From contig NZ_MSMP01000002.1 in assembly GCF_001936575.1 (NCBI RefSeq), positions 228,241-292,240 of the forward strand: a stretch of 64,000 nucleotides of DNA. The letters run 5' to 3'. This document shows, in pieces, positions 8,582-16,691 of this stretch. A model generated the notes under the pieces. It had not been told where the DNA came from. It did not search any database and worked only from the letters and a program-made list of their open reading frames with translations. The stretch comes from Tenacibaculum agarivorans. Lineage in GTDB: Bacteria; Bacteroidota; Bacteroidia; Flavobacteriales; Flavobacteriaceae. The translations under genes were made by a program, and so were the position numbers. The first letter of the stretch is position 1. Each line of letters starts with the position of its first letter.

Positions 8582-9624
8582 TGAATTCTCTTTTAAAAAG
8601 ACAGATTAGAAAGTATTTACCTAAAGATCTACAAGAGAATAAAGATTTAGAAGCGTTTTTAGATGCTGTAAATAGATCTTATAATACTTCTGATGATCAG
8701 TTTTCAATGTTACAAAGAGCAACAGCTATAAGTTCTGAAGAACTATATGAAGCTAGTGAAAAGCTTAAAAATGAGATGGATTCTCAAAAAGAAGTTATTC
8801 AAAAACTAAAAAAGATAATCAATACGCTTAAGTTTAGTGAATTAGAAGATAACGAGTTTTTAGAAAATCCAACTTCTCTAAGTTTAGTTGATTTTATCGA
8901 TAACCAAGCGAAAGAAATCATTAAAATAAATAAACAAAAAGACAAATTACTCAGAGATTTAGAACAACAAAATAGAGAATTAAGTGACTATACACATATG
9001 ATTTCTCATGATTTAGTTTCTCCGTTGCAAAGTATAGAGGTGTTAACACATTGGTTGAAGGACGATTATGGAGACGTAATAGGGAAAGAAGGTAATGAGC
9101 AAATAGACTCAATAAGTGATCATGTAGAAAAAATAGATACATTAGTAGCTGCGATAAGGAGGTACTCTAGGATAAGTAATTCAGATAAAGAATTTTATAA
9201 ACTGAATCTTAATAATTTAGTCAATGATATTTTAATAGAATTAAAACTAATTGATACTGTTGATATAAAAATTCCTCGAGAACTTCCAATGGTACAGGGA
9301 GACAAGTACAGTTTAAAAGAGTTGTTTTTGAACCTCATTGATAATTCATTAAAGTTTAATGATAAAGAGAATAAGTGTATAGAAATCGGTTTTGAAGATA
9401 AAGACCCTTTTTGGAAGTTTTACATTAAAGACAATGGTAAAGGAATAGAAGAGAAGTATTTTGAAAAGGTTTTTATTGCGTTTTCCAAATTAGAAAATGA
9501 TTATAAATCTGCGGGTATGGGACTTTCTATAGTGAAAAAAATTATAGATGTATATGAGGGAGAAATATGGATAGAATCTGAATTAAATATCGGAACAACA
9601 TTTTGTTTTACCCTTAAAAAGTAA
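8578..9624 (+). CDS. Histidine kinase, probable FIST/NosP partner
   Basis: I place the start at ATG 8578, overlapping the FIST stop by four bases. The frame is open upstream to 8482 only as an overlap with the FIST gene. The 348-residue protein has no PAS domain or membrane segment. An N-terminal helical region (KRQIRKYLPKDLQE to LYEASEKL), common in sensor kinases paired with separate sensor proteins, leads through a coiled coil into HisKA, with H144 in MISHDLVSPLQS. HATPase_c follows (NLIDNSLKFND, DNGKGI, GMGLSIVKKI). The lack of a built-in sensor fits control by the FIST protein encoded just before it. It is clearly paralogous to the other kinase of the operon. Confidence 0.9.
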   Translation: MMNSLLKRQIRKYLPKDLQENKDLEAFLDAVNRSYNTSDDQFSMLQRATAISSEELYEASEKLKNEMDSQKEVIQKLKKIINTLKFSELEDNEFLENPTSLSLVDFIDNQAKEIIKINKQKDKLLRDLEQQNRELSDYTHMISHDLVSPLQSIEVLTHWLKDDYGDVIGKEGNEQIDSISDHVEKIDTLVAAIRRYSRISNSDKEFYKLNLNNLVNDILIELKLIDTVDIKIPRELPMVQGDKYSLKELFLNLIDNSLKFNDKENKCIEIGFEDKDPFWKFYIKDNGKGIEEKYFEKVFIAFSKLENDYKSAGMGLSIVKKIIDVYEGEIWIESELNIGTTFCFTLKK

Positions 9625-9626
9625 TC

Positions 9627-9950
9627 ATGGAAAAACCCAGTTTAGAATATTTACACGAATTAGCAAGAGGAGACCATTCTCTGATAGATCAACTTACAGA
9701 AGTGCTTTTAGCCGAATTCCCAATTGAAAGAGAAGAATATTATGAAAGTCTGAAAACAAAAGACTATAAATTAATAGGACAAAATGTCCATAGAATTAAG
9801 CATAAAATTATTATCTTAGGATTAGAGAATGCTTATGAAATTGCAAATCAATTTGAACACGATTTAAGAGATGATAATTTAGACTCAGATAAAGTAGAAG
9901 AATTTGAAAAGATTTTGGGTTCCATCTCAGATTACTTGAAAACGATTTAA
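9627..9950 (+). CDS. HPt phosphotransfer protein
   Basis: A 107-residue all-helical histidine phosphotransfer domain. The phospho-histidine is H55 in NVHRIKHKIIILGLENAY, which matches the HPt pattern H-x-x-K-x(5,6)-L-G. It begins two bases after the second kinase and ends five bases before the LytTR regulator. In such an operon it would collect phosphate from the kinases and hand it to receivers. This resembles the arrangement known from H-NOX/NosP networks in marine Gammaproteobacteria, where one HPt integrates both NO branches. Because it is soluble and free, it could also serve receivers outside this operon. Confidence 0.88.
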   Translation: MEKPSLEYLHELARGDHSLIDQLTEVLLAEFPIEREEYYESLKTKDYKLIGQNVHRIKHKIIILGLENAYEIANQFEHDLRDDNLDSDKVEEFEKILGSISDYLKTI

Positions 9951-9955
9951 ATTTT

Positions 9956-10681
9956 ATGGATTGTATTGTTATAGACGATGAAAAAATGGCAAGAGTTATT
10001 ATTAAAACTCTTTGTAAAGAAATAGATAATTTAAATGTTATTGATGAATTTTCTAATTCAATGGAAGCATTTAAGTTCTTACATTCTAATGATGTAGATC
10101 TTATTTTTTTAGATATTCATATGCCTGGTTTTACGGGGCTAGATTTTATAAAAACATTAAAAGATCCTCCAAAAGTCATTTTTACTACAACTGACGCTCA
10201 ATTTGCAATCGAAGCTTTTGAATATAATTTTATAGTAGATTACTTGTTAAAACCTGTAACTGCTGAAAGATTTGAAAAAGCAATTGAAAAAGCAGAGAAA
10301 TTATTTTATTTAGAGAATTTAGATACTCCAGAGAAAAAAGAAAATAGGGAGTTAGTAGAAGAAGAACCACAAAATGATTTTTATGTGAATATTGATAGAC
10401 GTTTGGTAAAAATAGATTTACCAAGTATATGTTTTGTGAGAGCTAAAGGGGATTATATTTATGTAAAAACAGATGATAATGAATACGAAGTTCATGCATC
10501 ATTGAAAAAGATAGAGCAAAAATTGCCAACGTCTCTGTTCCTGAAGGTACATCGTTCCTATATTATTAATGTGAAAAAGATTATTGATATAGAAGATAAC
10601 AGTGTATTGATAAACAAAGATGTCATTCCTGTGAGTAGATCTAATAGACCTGATTTAATGAAAAGATTGGATTTACTGTAA
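9956..10681 (+). CDS. LytTR-family response regulator (LytR/AlgR type)
   Basis: A 241-residue DNA-binding response regulator and the last gene of the operon. The receiver covers about 1-120 with acidic residues in VIDDEK, phospho-acceptor D53 in LIFLDIHMPGFTG, and the lysine in YLLKPVT. A short acidic linker leads to a LytTR domain at about 140-241 (FVRAKGDYIYVKTD, FLKVHRSYIINVKKI), which binds direct repeats in target promoters. It is probably the transcriptional output of the H-NOX/FIST relay. I found no repeated operator upstream of the operon that could be assigned to it. Confidence 0.93.
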   Translation: MDCIVIDDEKMARVIIKTLCKEIDNLNVIDEFSNSMEAFKFLHSNDVDLIFLDIHMPGFTGLDFIKTLKDPPKVIFTTTDAQFAIEAFEYNFIVDYLLKPVTAERFEKAIEKAEKLFYLENLDTPEKKENRELVEEEPQNDFYVNIDRRLVKIDLPSICFVRAKGDYIYVKTDDNEYEVHASLKKIEQKLPTSLFLKVHRSYIINVKKIIDIEDNSVLINKDVIPVSRSNRPDLMKRLDLL

Positions 10682-10819
10682 GAGAGCTTTATTATTTATG
10701 ATGCGGTTTACTACTAAATAGCTTATATATTAGCCAAAATTTGTCTTTACAGACGAAATGTAGTGTAGTGAAGTAATCTTTTTATTATTTATCGAGAATA
10801 AGATTAAAAGGTAAAAAAT

Positions 10820-10856
10820 GGCAGATTGCTTCGTGCCTCGCAAACACATTTTTTGT
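10820..10856. repeat. Fragment of intergenic repeat (AGATTGCTTCG type)
   Basis: The sequence AGATTGCTTCGTGCCTCGCA resembles pieces near 21230 and 25012 that share AGATTGCTTC and a TCGCAAA/TCAAAGACA end. These are short non-coding intergenic fragments and look like decayed copies of one mobile palindrome. Here the fragment lies just before the larger nested hairpin element. Confidence 0.4.
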
Positions 10857-10880
10857 AAAGTTTTGATTTTTTATAATAAA

Positions 10881-11056
10881 TAACGTGAATCTCGTTTAAG
10901 AATAATAGTGTCACTTCGAGTGAAATTATTTGTAATAACATGAAAAATAATTTTGTATCGAGAAGTAATACTCTTGTTCTCGATACGATTTTATTTCATT
11001 ATCATTCCGTAAAATCACTCGAACTGACAAGAATTCCTTATCCAAAATTCACGTTA
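10881..11056. repeat. Nested palindromic intergenic element, copy A
   Basis: Three nested inverted arms can be read. The outer pair is TAACGTGAAT (10881) with ATTCACGTTA (ends 11056). The middle pair is TGTCACTTCGAGTG (10909) with CACTCGAACTGACA (11016). The inner pair is GTATCGAGAA (10955) with TTCTCGATAC (ends 10986). The whole could fold as one long hairpin. The same design recurs at 13683, 34775 and 42069. No ORF lies inside. It separates the signalling operon from the polysaccharide locus, between convergent genes, where it could act as a transcription barrier. Confidence 0.8.
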
Positions 11057-11124
11057 AATAAGTCTGTAAGTAAAAGATTAAATATATTTTAATCAACTTC
11101 AAACTTCAAACTTCAAACTTCAAC

Positions 11125-13200
11125 TCAAAACATTTTGGAAGTTGTAAACACAGGTTTTTTAAGGAAATAGTATTTGAATAATACTCCCATTTCAGTAAAG
11201 GTAAAACCAGTAGCAATTGTTGAAGCAATATTACTATGAGTTCCAAATATATGTAGTAAGCTCCTATTGGAAAGTTTATAGCCCAATTTACCTTGAAATC
11301 GATACGTATTTTGTTTATCCTGATCTTCTATATATTGGAAGCCAGTAGCGGCGGTTAATTCATAAAACCAGCCTTTTTCTTTTACACTGGCATCAGGTTT
11401 AATAATGTTTAAAAATACTTCTGCCGCATTAAAACGTTCTGGACTAAAATAAATGGTTGGAACCTGATTTTTAAAAGATATATTTTGATAATTAACACCA
11501 GCTTTTAGTGAAGGCTTTTGTAATAAGGTATAATATAGTGATATGAATAATAAGTTTCTAGTGTTGTTGTCGTTTTGAGAAGTATAGAAATATTGAGAAA
11601 AGAACCCGAGATTAAAATTTGTATTCAAACTATAATTCATAAAAAAGTTATCTTGAATAATTTCTCGATCTTGTAATTCTGTATTAAAATTTTGGATTTC
11701 CCTTTTATATCCAAAATCAAGATTTTGAAGTTTAAAAGGTCTAAAATTAAAACTCAAATTGGTTAAAAACTGATTGTAATCATTCACTTCAGATTGTGAT
11801 GAAAAAATACCGATATCACCTGTAAACGTTAAATTAGTAAGGAGTTGATAAGATAAACCAAGAGAAGCATTATTGGAATTAGCATTAATATTACTTATTG
11901 AATTTGAATTGGTTCTGTAATTATAACTTCCCATTAGTTTAAATTTTGTTGAAAGAGGAAATTCTGAACGAACTAAAAAAGAATACGCTTCATTATTACC
12001 ATTATCAAAAGAATACGAAGCTCTAGAACTCACAAAAGGTGTAAATGTTCGATCTAAATTTTTTATAAAGTTAATAGCATCTTTCTGGTTGGTATAAAAT
12101 TCTAATGTTTTATCAGCATACTTGTAAGCTTCTTTCGTATTTCCTATAGCTTTTAAAGCATTGGCTTTTCCAAGATTTCCATCAAAAGAAGCACTATCCT
12201 TTTTTAATATTAAATCATAATCTCGAATACTCTTTTTAAAATCATTTTTATAAATGTTTAAAGTAGACCTCAAAGCAAGTATCCAATTTTCAGGAACTCT
12301 ATTTTCTATAGTCAAACTATTAATCTTTTTCTCAACTTCAGAAAATTTTCTATTCCAAATTAATGCCTGAATATATCGTTCATTTGTACGCTCTTTAATA
12401 CTAGTCACTGTTTTATCATCGATAAGTTCTACAGCTTTTTTACTGACAAGTAAAGCTTGTTTATCATTCTCATTTAAGTGATATACTAGAGAAATTCCAT
12501 TTAAAGAAATAAGTTGATTATTAGGATTTTTTCCAATACGCTCAAATGTTTCTTGAGCTTTTTCATTTTGTTCAGAAATAAGATACAAGTTTGCTAAATT
12601 TTGTAAAGTTTCAGCATCATTAGTAAAGTCTTTTAAATTTTCTTTGAGTATAGCTTCACCTTGGTTGTAATCTTGAGATTGTATTTTATCATTAGCTAAA
12701 CCAAATCGGATATATTTTTTAGATAGTAAAGCATTTTTATTTCCTGGTAATACAGTTAAAGCTTTATCTACATACACAATTGCTTTGTCATATTTTTTAA
12801 GATTAGAAAGTGTGTTTGCATAACCTAATAATGCAGAAAAACTGGTAGCGTTTTCTTGTAAAAGAGTAACATAAAAATCTTCAGCTAATGAAAAATCAGT
12901 ATTCCATAACAAAGACTCGGCATAATTCAATTTTACTTCAAAATCAGATGGATAGTCACGTAGTAGGTTGGTAAAAAGTGTTACAGCTTCTTTAGAATTT
13001 CCACTCAGTCCAACAGCTCTACCATAACAAAGGCGTGCAGTTTTGTTGGTTGGGTATTCTTTTAAAACTTGTTCGAAAAAATCTTTTGCTTGCTGATATT
13101 TACCATTTTCTAAAAAGTCAAATCCCTTTTTCATATCCTGGGTATACAAAAAATGACTTATGAAAAGTACTAAAGAAAGGATAAGTTGTTTGAGTTTCAT
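11125..13200 (-). CDS. TPR protein with C-terminal outer-membrane beta-barrel (YaiO/PgaA-like)
   Basis: Exported 691-residue protein. I start it at the ATG at 13200, giving MKLKQLILSLVLFISHFLYTQ as signal peptide. An ATG at 13245 would add 15 unlikely residues. Residues about 20-400 are tetratricopeptide repeats (GKYQQAKDFFEQVLKEYPTN, then AKLNYAESLL-like and KKYDKAIVYVDKAL units). The last 300 residues have the alternating, aromatic, serine/asparagine-rich pattern of a YaiO-type outer-membrane barrel. TPR-plus-barrel proteins such as PgaA, BcsC and the AlgK/AlgE pair carry polysaccharide through the periplasm and outer membrane. The neighbours (a glycosidase, a giant membrane protein and a glycosyltransferase) fit that job. 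The transported polymer is unknown. Confidence 0.82.
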   Translation of the reverse strand: MKLKQLILSLVLFISHFLYTQDMKKGFDFLENGKYQQAKDFFEQVLKEYPTNKTARLCYGRAVGLSGNSKEAVTLFTNLLRDYPSDFEVKLNYAESLLWNTDFSLAEDFYVTLLQENATSFSALLGYANTLSNLKKYDKAIVYVDKALTVLPGNKNALLSKKYIRFGLANDKIQSQDYNQGEAILKENLKDFTNDAETLQNLANLYLISEQNEKAQETFERIGKNPNNQLISLNGISLVYHLNENDKQALLVSKKAVELIDDKTVTSIKERTNERYIQALIWNRKFSEVEKKINSLTIENRVPENWILALRSTLNIYKNDFKKSIRDYDLILKKDSASFDGNLGKANALKAIGNTKEAYKYADKTLEFYTNQKDAINFIKNLDRTFTPFVSSRASYSFDNGNNEAYSFLVRSEFPLSTKFKLMGSYNYRTNSNSISNINANSNNASLGLSYQLLTNLTFTGDIGIFSSQSEVNDYNQFLTNLSFNFRPFKLQNLDFGYKREIQNFNTELQDREIIQDNFFMNYSLNTNFNLGFFSQYFYTSQNDNNTRNLLFISLYYTLLQKPSLKAGVNYQNISFKNQVPTIYFSPERFNAAEVFLNIIKPDASVKEKGWFYELTAATGFQYIEDQDKQNTYRFQGKLGYKLSNRSLLHIFGTHSNIASTIATGFTFTEMGVLFKYYFLKKPVFTTSKMF

Positions 13201-13340
13201 TTTGCTTTTTTGTTGATTACAATTTAAGCAATAGTATTTAATCATTAGACCTTAAAAAACGGTTTTTCACCTGTTTTTTACCTTTTTTAGAGGAAGTAAA
13301 GAAGATATTTGTTTTGACACTAACAATTAAAATAAATATC

Positions 13341-13619
13341 ATGGCTTTAAAAATATTAGAAAAAAAAGGAACACTATATTTAGATGGTAGCATAAACACA
13401 ACAACTACAAAATCATTTATGAAACATATACAATTTTATGTTGAAAAATTTGAAAATGTAATTATAAATATAGATAAAGTTAAAGAGATTGATATTGATG
13501 GTTTACAAGCAATAAAATCATTATGGAGATCAAGCTTAAACGAAAATAAAAACTTTTCTATCCTAGGTTATGGGTGTAAAGATATTTATGATGATTTCTA
13601 TTCAGAGCCATTAGCTTAA
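13341..13619 (+). CDS. STAS-domain protein
   Basis: A 92-residue stand-alone STAS domain starting at MALKILEKKGTLYLDGS (ATG 13341), transcribed away from the TPR/barrel gene. In anti-sigma-factor antagonists the phosphorylated serine lies in a DSSGL-like loop. Here the loop is DIDGL (KEIDIDGLQAIKSL), so both serines are replaced by isoleucine and aspartate. It therefore probably works without serine phosphorylation, as a binding module. Its place in a polysaccharide locus suggests control of a synthesis or export complex. That is inference. No partner kinase of the SpoIIAB type is encoded in the window. Confidence 0.75.
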   Translation: MALKILEKKGTLYLDGSINTTTTKSFMKHIQFYVEKFENVIINIDKVKEIDIDGLQAIKSLWRSSLNENKNFSILGYGCKDIYDDFYSEPLA

Positions 13620-13682
13620 ATGAGCGTACTCGGTTTTTAATTATTCAATTAAACAGTACCTATTAGATAAGTAAAGTCATGT

Positions 13683-13859
13683 ATTAACTTGAATCGTTTA
13701 AAAATGAGTGTGTCACTTCGAGTGAAATTCACTAAAGTAAAACGAAAATGAATTTTGTATCGAGAAGTAAAAACGTTGTTCTCGATACAATTTTACCTCA
13801 TTATCATTCTGTAAAATCACTCGAACTGACAAGGTTTTTTTATCCAAAATTCACATTAA
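13683..13859. repeat. Nested palindromic intergenic element, copy B
   Basis: This is the second copy of the element at 10881. Middle arms TGTCACTTCGAGTG (13711) and CACTCGAACTGACA (13818) and inner arms GTATCGAGAA (13757) and TTCTCGATAC (ends 13788) are identical to copy A. The outer arms (TTAACTTGAAT with ATTCACATTAA) have drifted. It lies between the convergent STAS and glycosidase genes. The 340-base space holds nothing else that I recognise. Confidence 0.8.
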
Positions 13860-13959
13860 CTAAGAATAGGTAAAGCCAAATATATTAGATATTTATATAG
13901 ATAAACTTAGAAGAATAGTAGCATAAATAGTAATTCCTAAACAAGTTTTTTAGCTACAA

Positions 13960-15495
13960 TTATTTAGAGATATGTTCAAATGAAGGTTTTTTATTCCCTT
14001 TAACATCAATAAAACCAAATCTTTTTTGTGGTTGCACTCTCCAAGGAAGTTTACCAACCACTTGTTTAGGAACGGTATTGAAGTCATAAAGGGTCCAAGA
14101 TATGAAGGGGATGCCTCTTAAAGTGAGTACTTTTTGCATTTCCTTATGGTATGTAAGTTGTTTCTTTTTAGAATTTTGAAAAGGTTTCCAAAAACCTGAG
14201 TATGAAGAGGTTCCAAATTCACCTAGGACAATCCCCTTGTTTGGAGCTTCTTCTTTTATTTTATCATAAGCTGCCTCAAAGTTTTTATAATCTTCATAGT
14301 AGTGAAAAGAAATAAAGTCTACCTTGTCTTTTAAAATTGAAGCACTTTCGGCATTAGACCATCCTATTGTAACAGGATGATTTTTATCAATTGATTTTAT
14401 TAAGATAATAAGATGCTCTAACCAAGAAATAACTTGTTGCTTTCCCCTCGATTTAAAATCTAAATTAGGTTCGTTTTTAACATCCCAAGCTAATATCGCA
14501 TTATGATCTTTAAGCTTGGTAACAATAGTTTCAGCATGTCTATGATTTAAAGTCCAGTCAGTAGTATCATAATTTCCATAAAAATCAAACAAGGTAACAA
14601 TTACACCTAAACCACTTTTTTCAGCTAAATCTAATACTTGAGTTAATTTTTTAAGCTTATCTTCTTTAACTTTAGCCTTACCAAATTCTTCATAAGGAAT
14701 AAAAATTCTAATCGTATTTAAATTGGCATCTTTAATAATCTGAAAGTCTTTGGCTATGATTTTTGAATCAAATTTATCACCAAACATGGTCCAAGGAGTA
14801 TCTTGAGGATAGTAATTAATTCCCTTAATAGTTGAAAGATCTATAGAAGAGGGAAGAATAATTTCATTTACTTCTTTAGTATTTTCTTTTACCAAATGTC
14901 GAATTCTCCAGAAACCATCTTCTGCTAAAAGGATCATTTTATAACTTGATTTTTCAGTGGTTTCCAATAGAACTTCATTACTTTTTAAAACTTTTTTGTA
15001 CTGAACTACGTCTTTATCCTCCAGAACAATTAACTGTCCATCTTCACTAAAAAATAAAACATCAGGATTATGTTCTAATGTTGTACTTTCTAAATGAATG
15101 TTTTCTTTTTTGTTGTAATCAATAAAATTGAAGAGATTTTTTCTAGCACTTTCAGTAAAATAATCATCAACTCCTTCAATAGAATTATTTCTATATGCCA
15201 TTTGCTTAATATACCAAGCATCTAAATAGTCATTTTCTATATTATTGAGTACTTGCTCATCCATTTCTCTACCTTCATTCCCATCTTGCTTCCAAATAAT
15301 TTTTGGTAAATATTGATCTTCTTTTTTTACTTCTGTATGTAGTATCTTGGCTCTTTCTGCTCCAATGTTAAAAAAACTATATAATGAACTAAGCAGAAAA
15401 ATAACAACAGAGCTAATGAGTACATAAGATAGCATTAATACTATTCTTAATATTTTTCTATTGGTATTTACCCTAATTTTAGTATTGTTTACCAT
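13960..15495 (-). CDS. Membrane-anchored GH5/clan A-type glycoside hydrolase
   Basis: A 511-residue protein with one membrane helix at about 15-42. A region of about 55-210 looks like an NTF2-type accessory domain (MILLAEDGFWRIRHLVKE). A TIM-barrel glycosidase follows from about 222 (GINYYPQDTPW). The acid/base is probably E342 in WDVKNEPNLD and the nucleophile E426 in IVLGEFGTSSY, the usual pair of clan A retaining enzymes. The catalytic part should face the periplasm. Its start overlaps the preceding gene by seven bases, so it belongs to a three-gene operon with two other envelope proteins. Glycosidases are regular members of polysaccharide secretion loci (BcsZ, PslG), where they trim or release polymer. 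Confidence 0.8.
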   Translation of the reverse strand: MVNNTKIRVNTNRKILRIVLMLSYVLISSVVIFLLSSLYSFFNIGAERAKILHTEVKKEDQYLPKIIWKQDGNEGREMDEQVLNNIENDYLDAWYIKQMAYRNNSIEGVDDYFTESARKNLFNFIDYNKKENIHLESTTLEHNPDVLFFSEDGQLIVLEDKDVVQYKKVLKSNEVLLETTEKSSYKMILLAEDGFWRIRHLVKENTKEVNEIILPSSIDLSTIKGINYYPQDTPWTMFGDKFDSKIIAKDFQIIKDANLNTIRIFIPYEEFGKAKVKEDKLKKLTQVLDLAEKSGLGVIVTLFDFYGNYDTTDWTLNHRHAETIVTKLKDHNAILAWDVKNEPNLDFKSRGKQQVISWLEHLIILIKSIDKNHPVTIGWSNAESASILKDKVDFISFHYYEDYKNFEAAYDKIKEEAPNKGIVLGEFGTSSYSGFWKPFQNSKKKQLTYHKEMQKVLTLRGIPFISWTLYDFNTVPKQVVGKLPWRVQPQKRFGFIDVKGNKKPSFEHISK

Positions 15496-16691
15496 AGTTT
15501 AATGGATTTATAGATCTTAGTATTGCAGGCTGATGTAATTTGTATTTCGTAATTCCCAGACTTATAAATATTGGGGTTTATCTTAAAAGTAGTAAATCCA
15601 TCTTTAGATTGCTCAACTATTTTATTTAAAAATTTTCCTTCTTTATACATAGATAATTCAATTTGTAAACCATCAGGAATCATTTGTTCCATAAAACTTA
15701 TAAGTGGTCCAACAGTGATTATTCTATTATCTTCTGAAAACTTTACAGGTATTTTGTGTATTACTTTAGCATAAGAAATTTGTAATACATCACTATTAGC
15801 AATACCATCAATAAAAGCTTTGATATTCCAAGTGGCTTCACAATCAGGGTGAATTATAGATGCTGTAGCAATACCTCTTATTGTAGTACCAGAGGTGTTT
15901 AAAATATTTCCATCTTGATTCGTTATAAAGAAATCCACAAAAGTTCCGTCGCTTACTACATTATTATTTTTATCTCGTATGATGGACGTATATAGCGTGG
16001 TAATTTGATTACCGTCAGCATATTTATGATCTCTTTCATGAAAAACTTTAAAATTCTTTCCAATTGCGGGTAATATATCTAAGGTATATTCTTTAGAATT
16101 CAGCTCGTATGATTCTGTAGAAATTAACATTCTTCCAGATGGTGTAGGAGAGAAAATATTGAGATAACCAATCAAATCTTTAGTTAAAATGGTTTGCTTG
16201 TTTTCAGATTGTAAAAACTGCCGTTTTACGTCAACTTTTGAGTTTTCAGGAATAGGATTATCTAAACTATCAGTAGGGATTACAATAATCATAGCGTAAT
16301 CAATTCCTCCTGCTTCTATAGTAGGAGGACCTATATAGGTTTCTAAAGAGGTTGGTTTTCGGTAAGAAGTAATTGAAAGTTTTCCAGAGATATTTTGATT
16401 ATTTCCAATGAGTTTCCAATGTAGAATACCTGTTTTATTACTAATAAATTGTGGTATGTTAAAAATAAGTATATCCTCATTCTTATCTGGAGTAATTAAG
16501 GTACTACCATAACTGTTTGTACAAAACAATTGGTATGATGATGTATTGCTTTTATTTTTAAAAGATAGAGATATCGTATCACCAGCATAAAAATCTTTTT
16601 TTTCCGTTATCAGAAATAATGAATCTTGGGCTGGAATTGCAATAGCAATTAGCCAAAGAAAAATAAAGAGAAATTGGTGTTTACTATTCAT
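15489..16691 (-). CDS. Exported protein with Ig-like domains, function unknown
   Basis: A 400-residue protein with a signal peptide (MNSKHQFLFIFLWLIAIAIP). The rest is beta-rich, with several apparent immunoglobulin-like units (DFYAGDTISLSF, then VDVKRQFLQ, ITTLYTSIIRDKNNNVVSD, and a closing GNYEIQITSA). I do not recognise a named family. The gene overlaps both neighbours (one base upstream as TAATG, seven downstream), so it is translationally coupled to the giant membrane protein and the glycosidase. It probably forms part of the same envelope assembly, perhaps as a periplasmic polymer-binding or scaffold protein. That role is inferred from gene order only. Confidence 0.65.
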   Translation of the reverse strand: MNSKHQFLFIFLWLIAIAIPAQDSLFLITEKKDFYAGDTISLSFKNKSNTSSYQLFCTNSYGSTLITPDKNEDILIFNIPQFISNKTGILHWKLIGNNQNISGKLSITSYRKPTSLETYIGPPTIEAGGIDYAMIIVIPTDSLDNPIPENSKVDVKRQFLQSENKQTILTKDLIGYLNIFSPTPSGRMLISTESYELNSKEYTLDILPAIGKNFKVFHERDHKYADGNQITTLYTSIIRDKNNNVVSDGTFVDFFITNQDGNILNTSGTTIRGIATASIIHPDCEATWNIKAFIDGIANSDVLQISYAKVIHKIPVKFSEDNRIITVGPLISFMEQMIPDGLQIELSMYKEGKFLNKIVEQSKDGFTTFKINPNIYKSGNYEIQITSACNTKIYKSIKLW

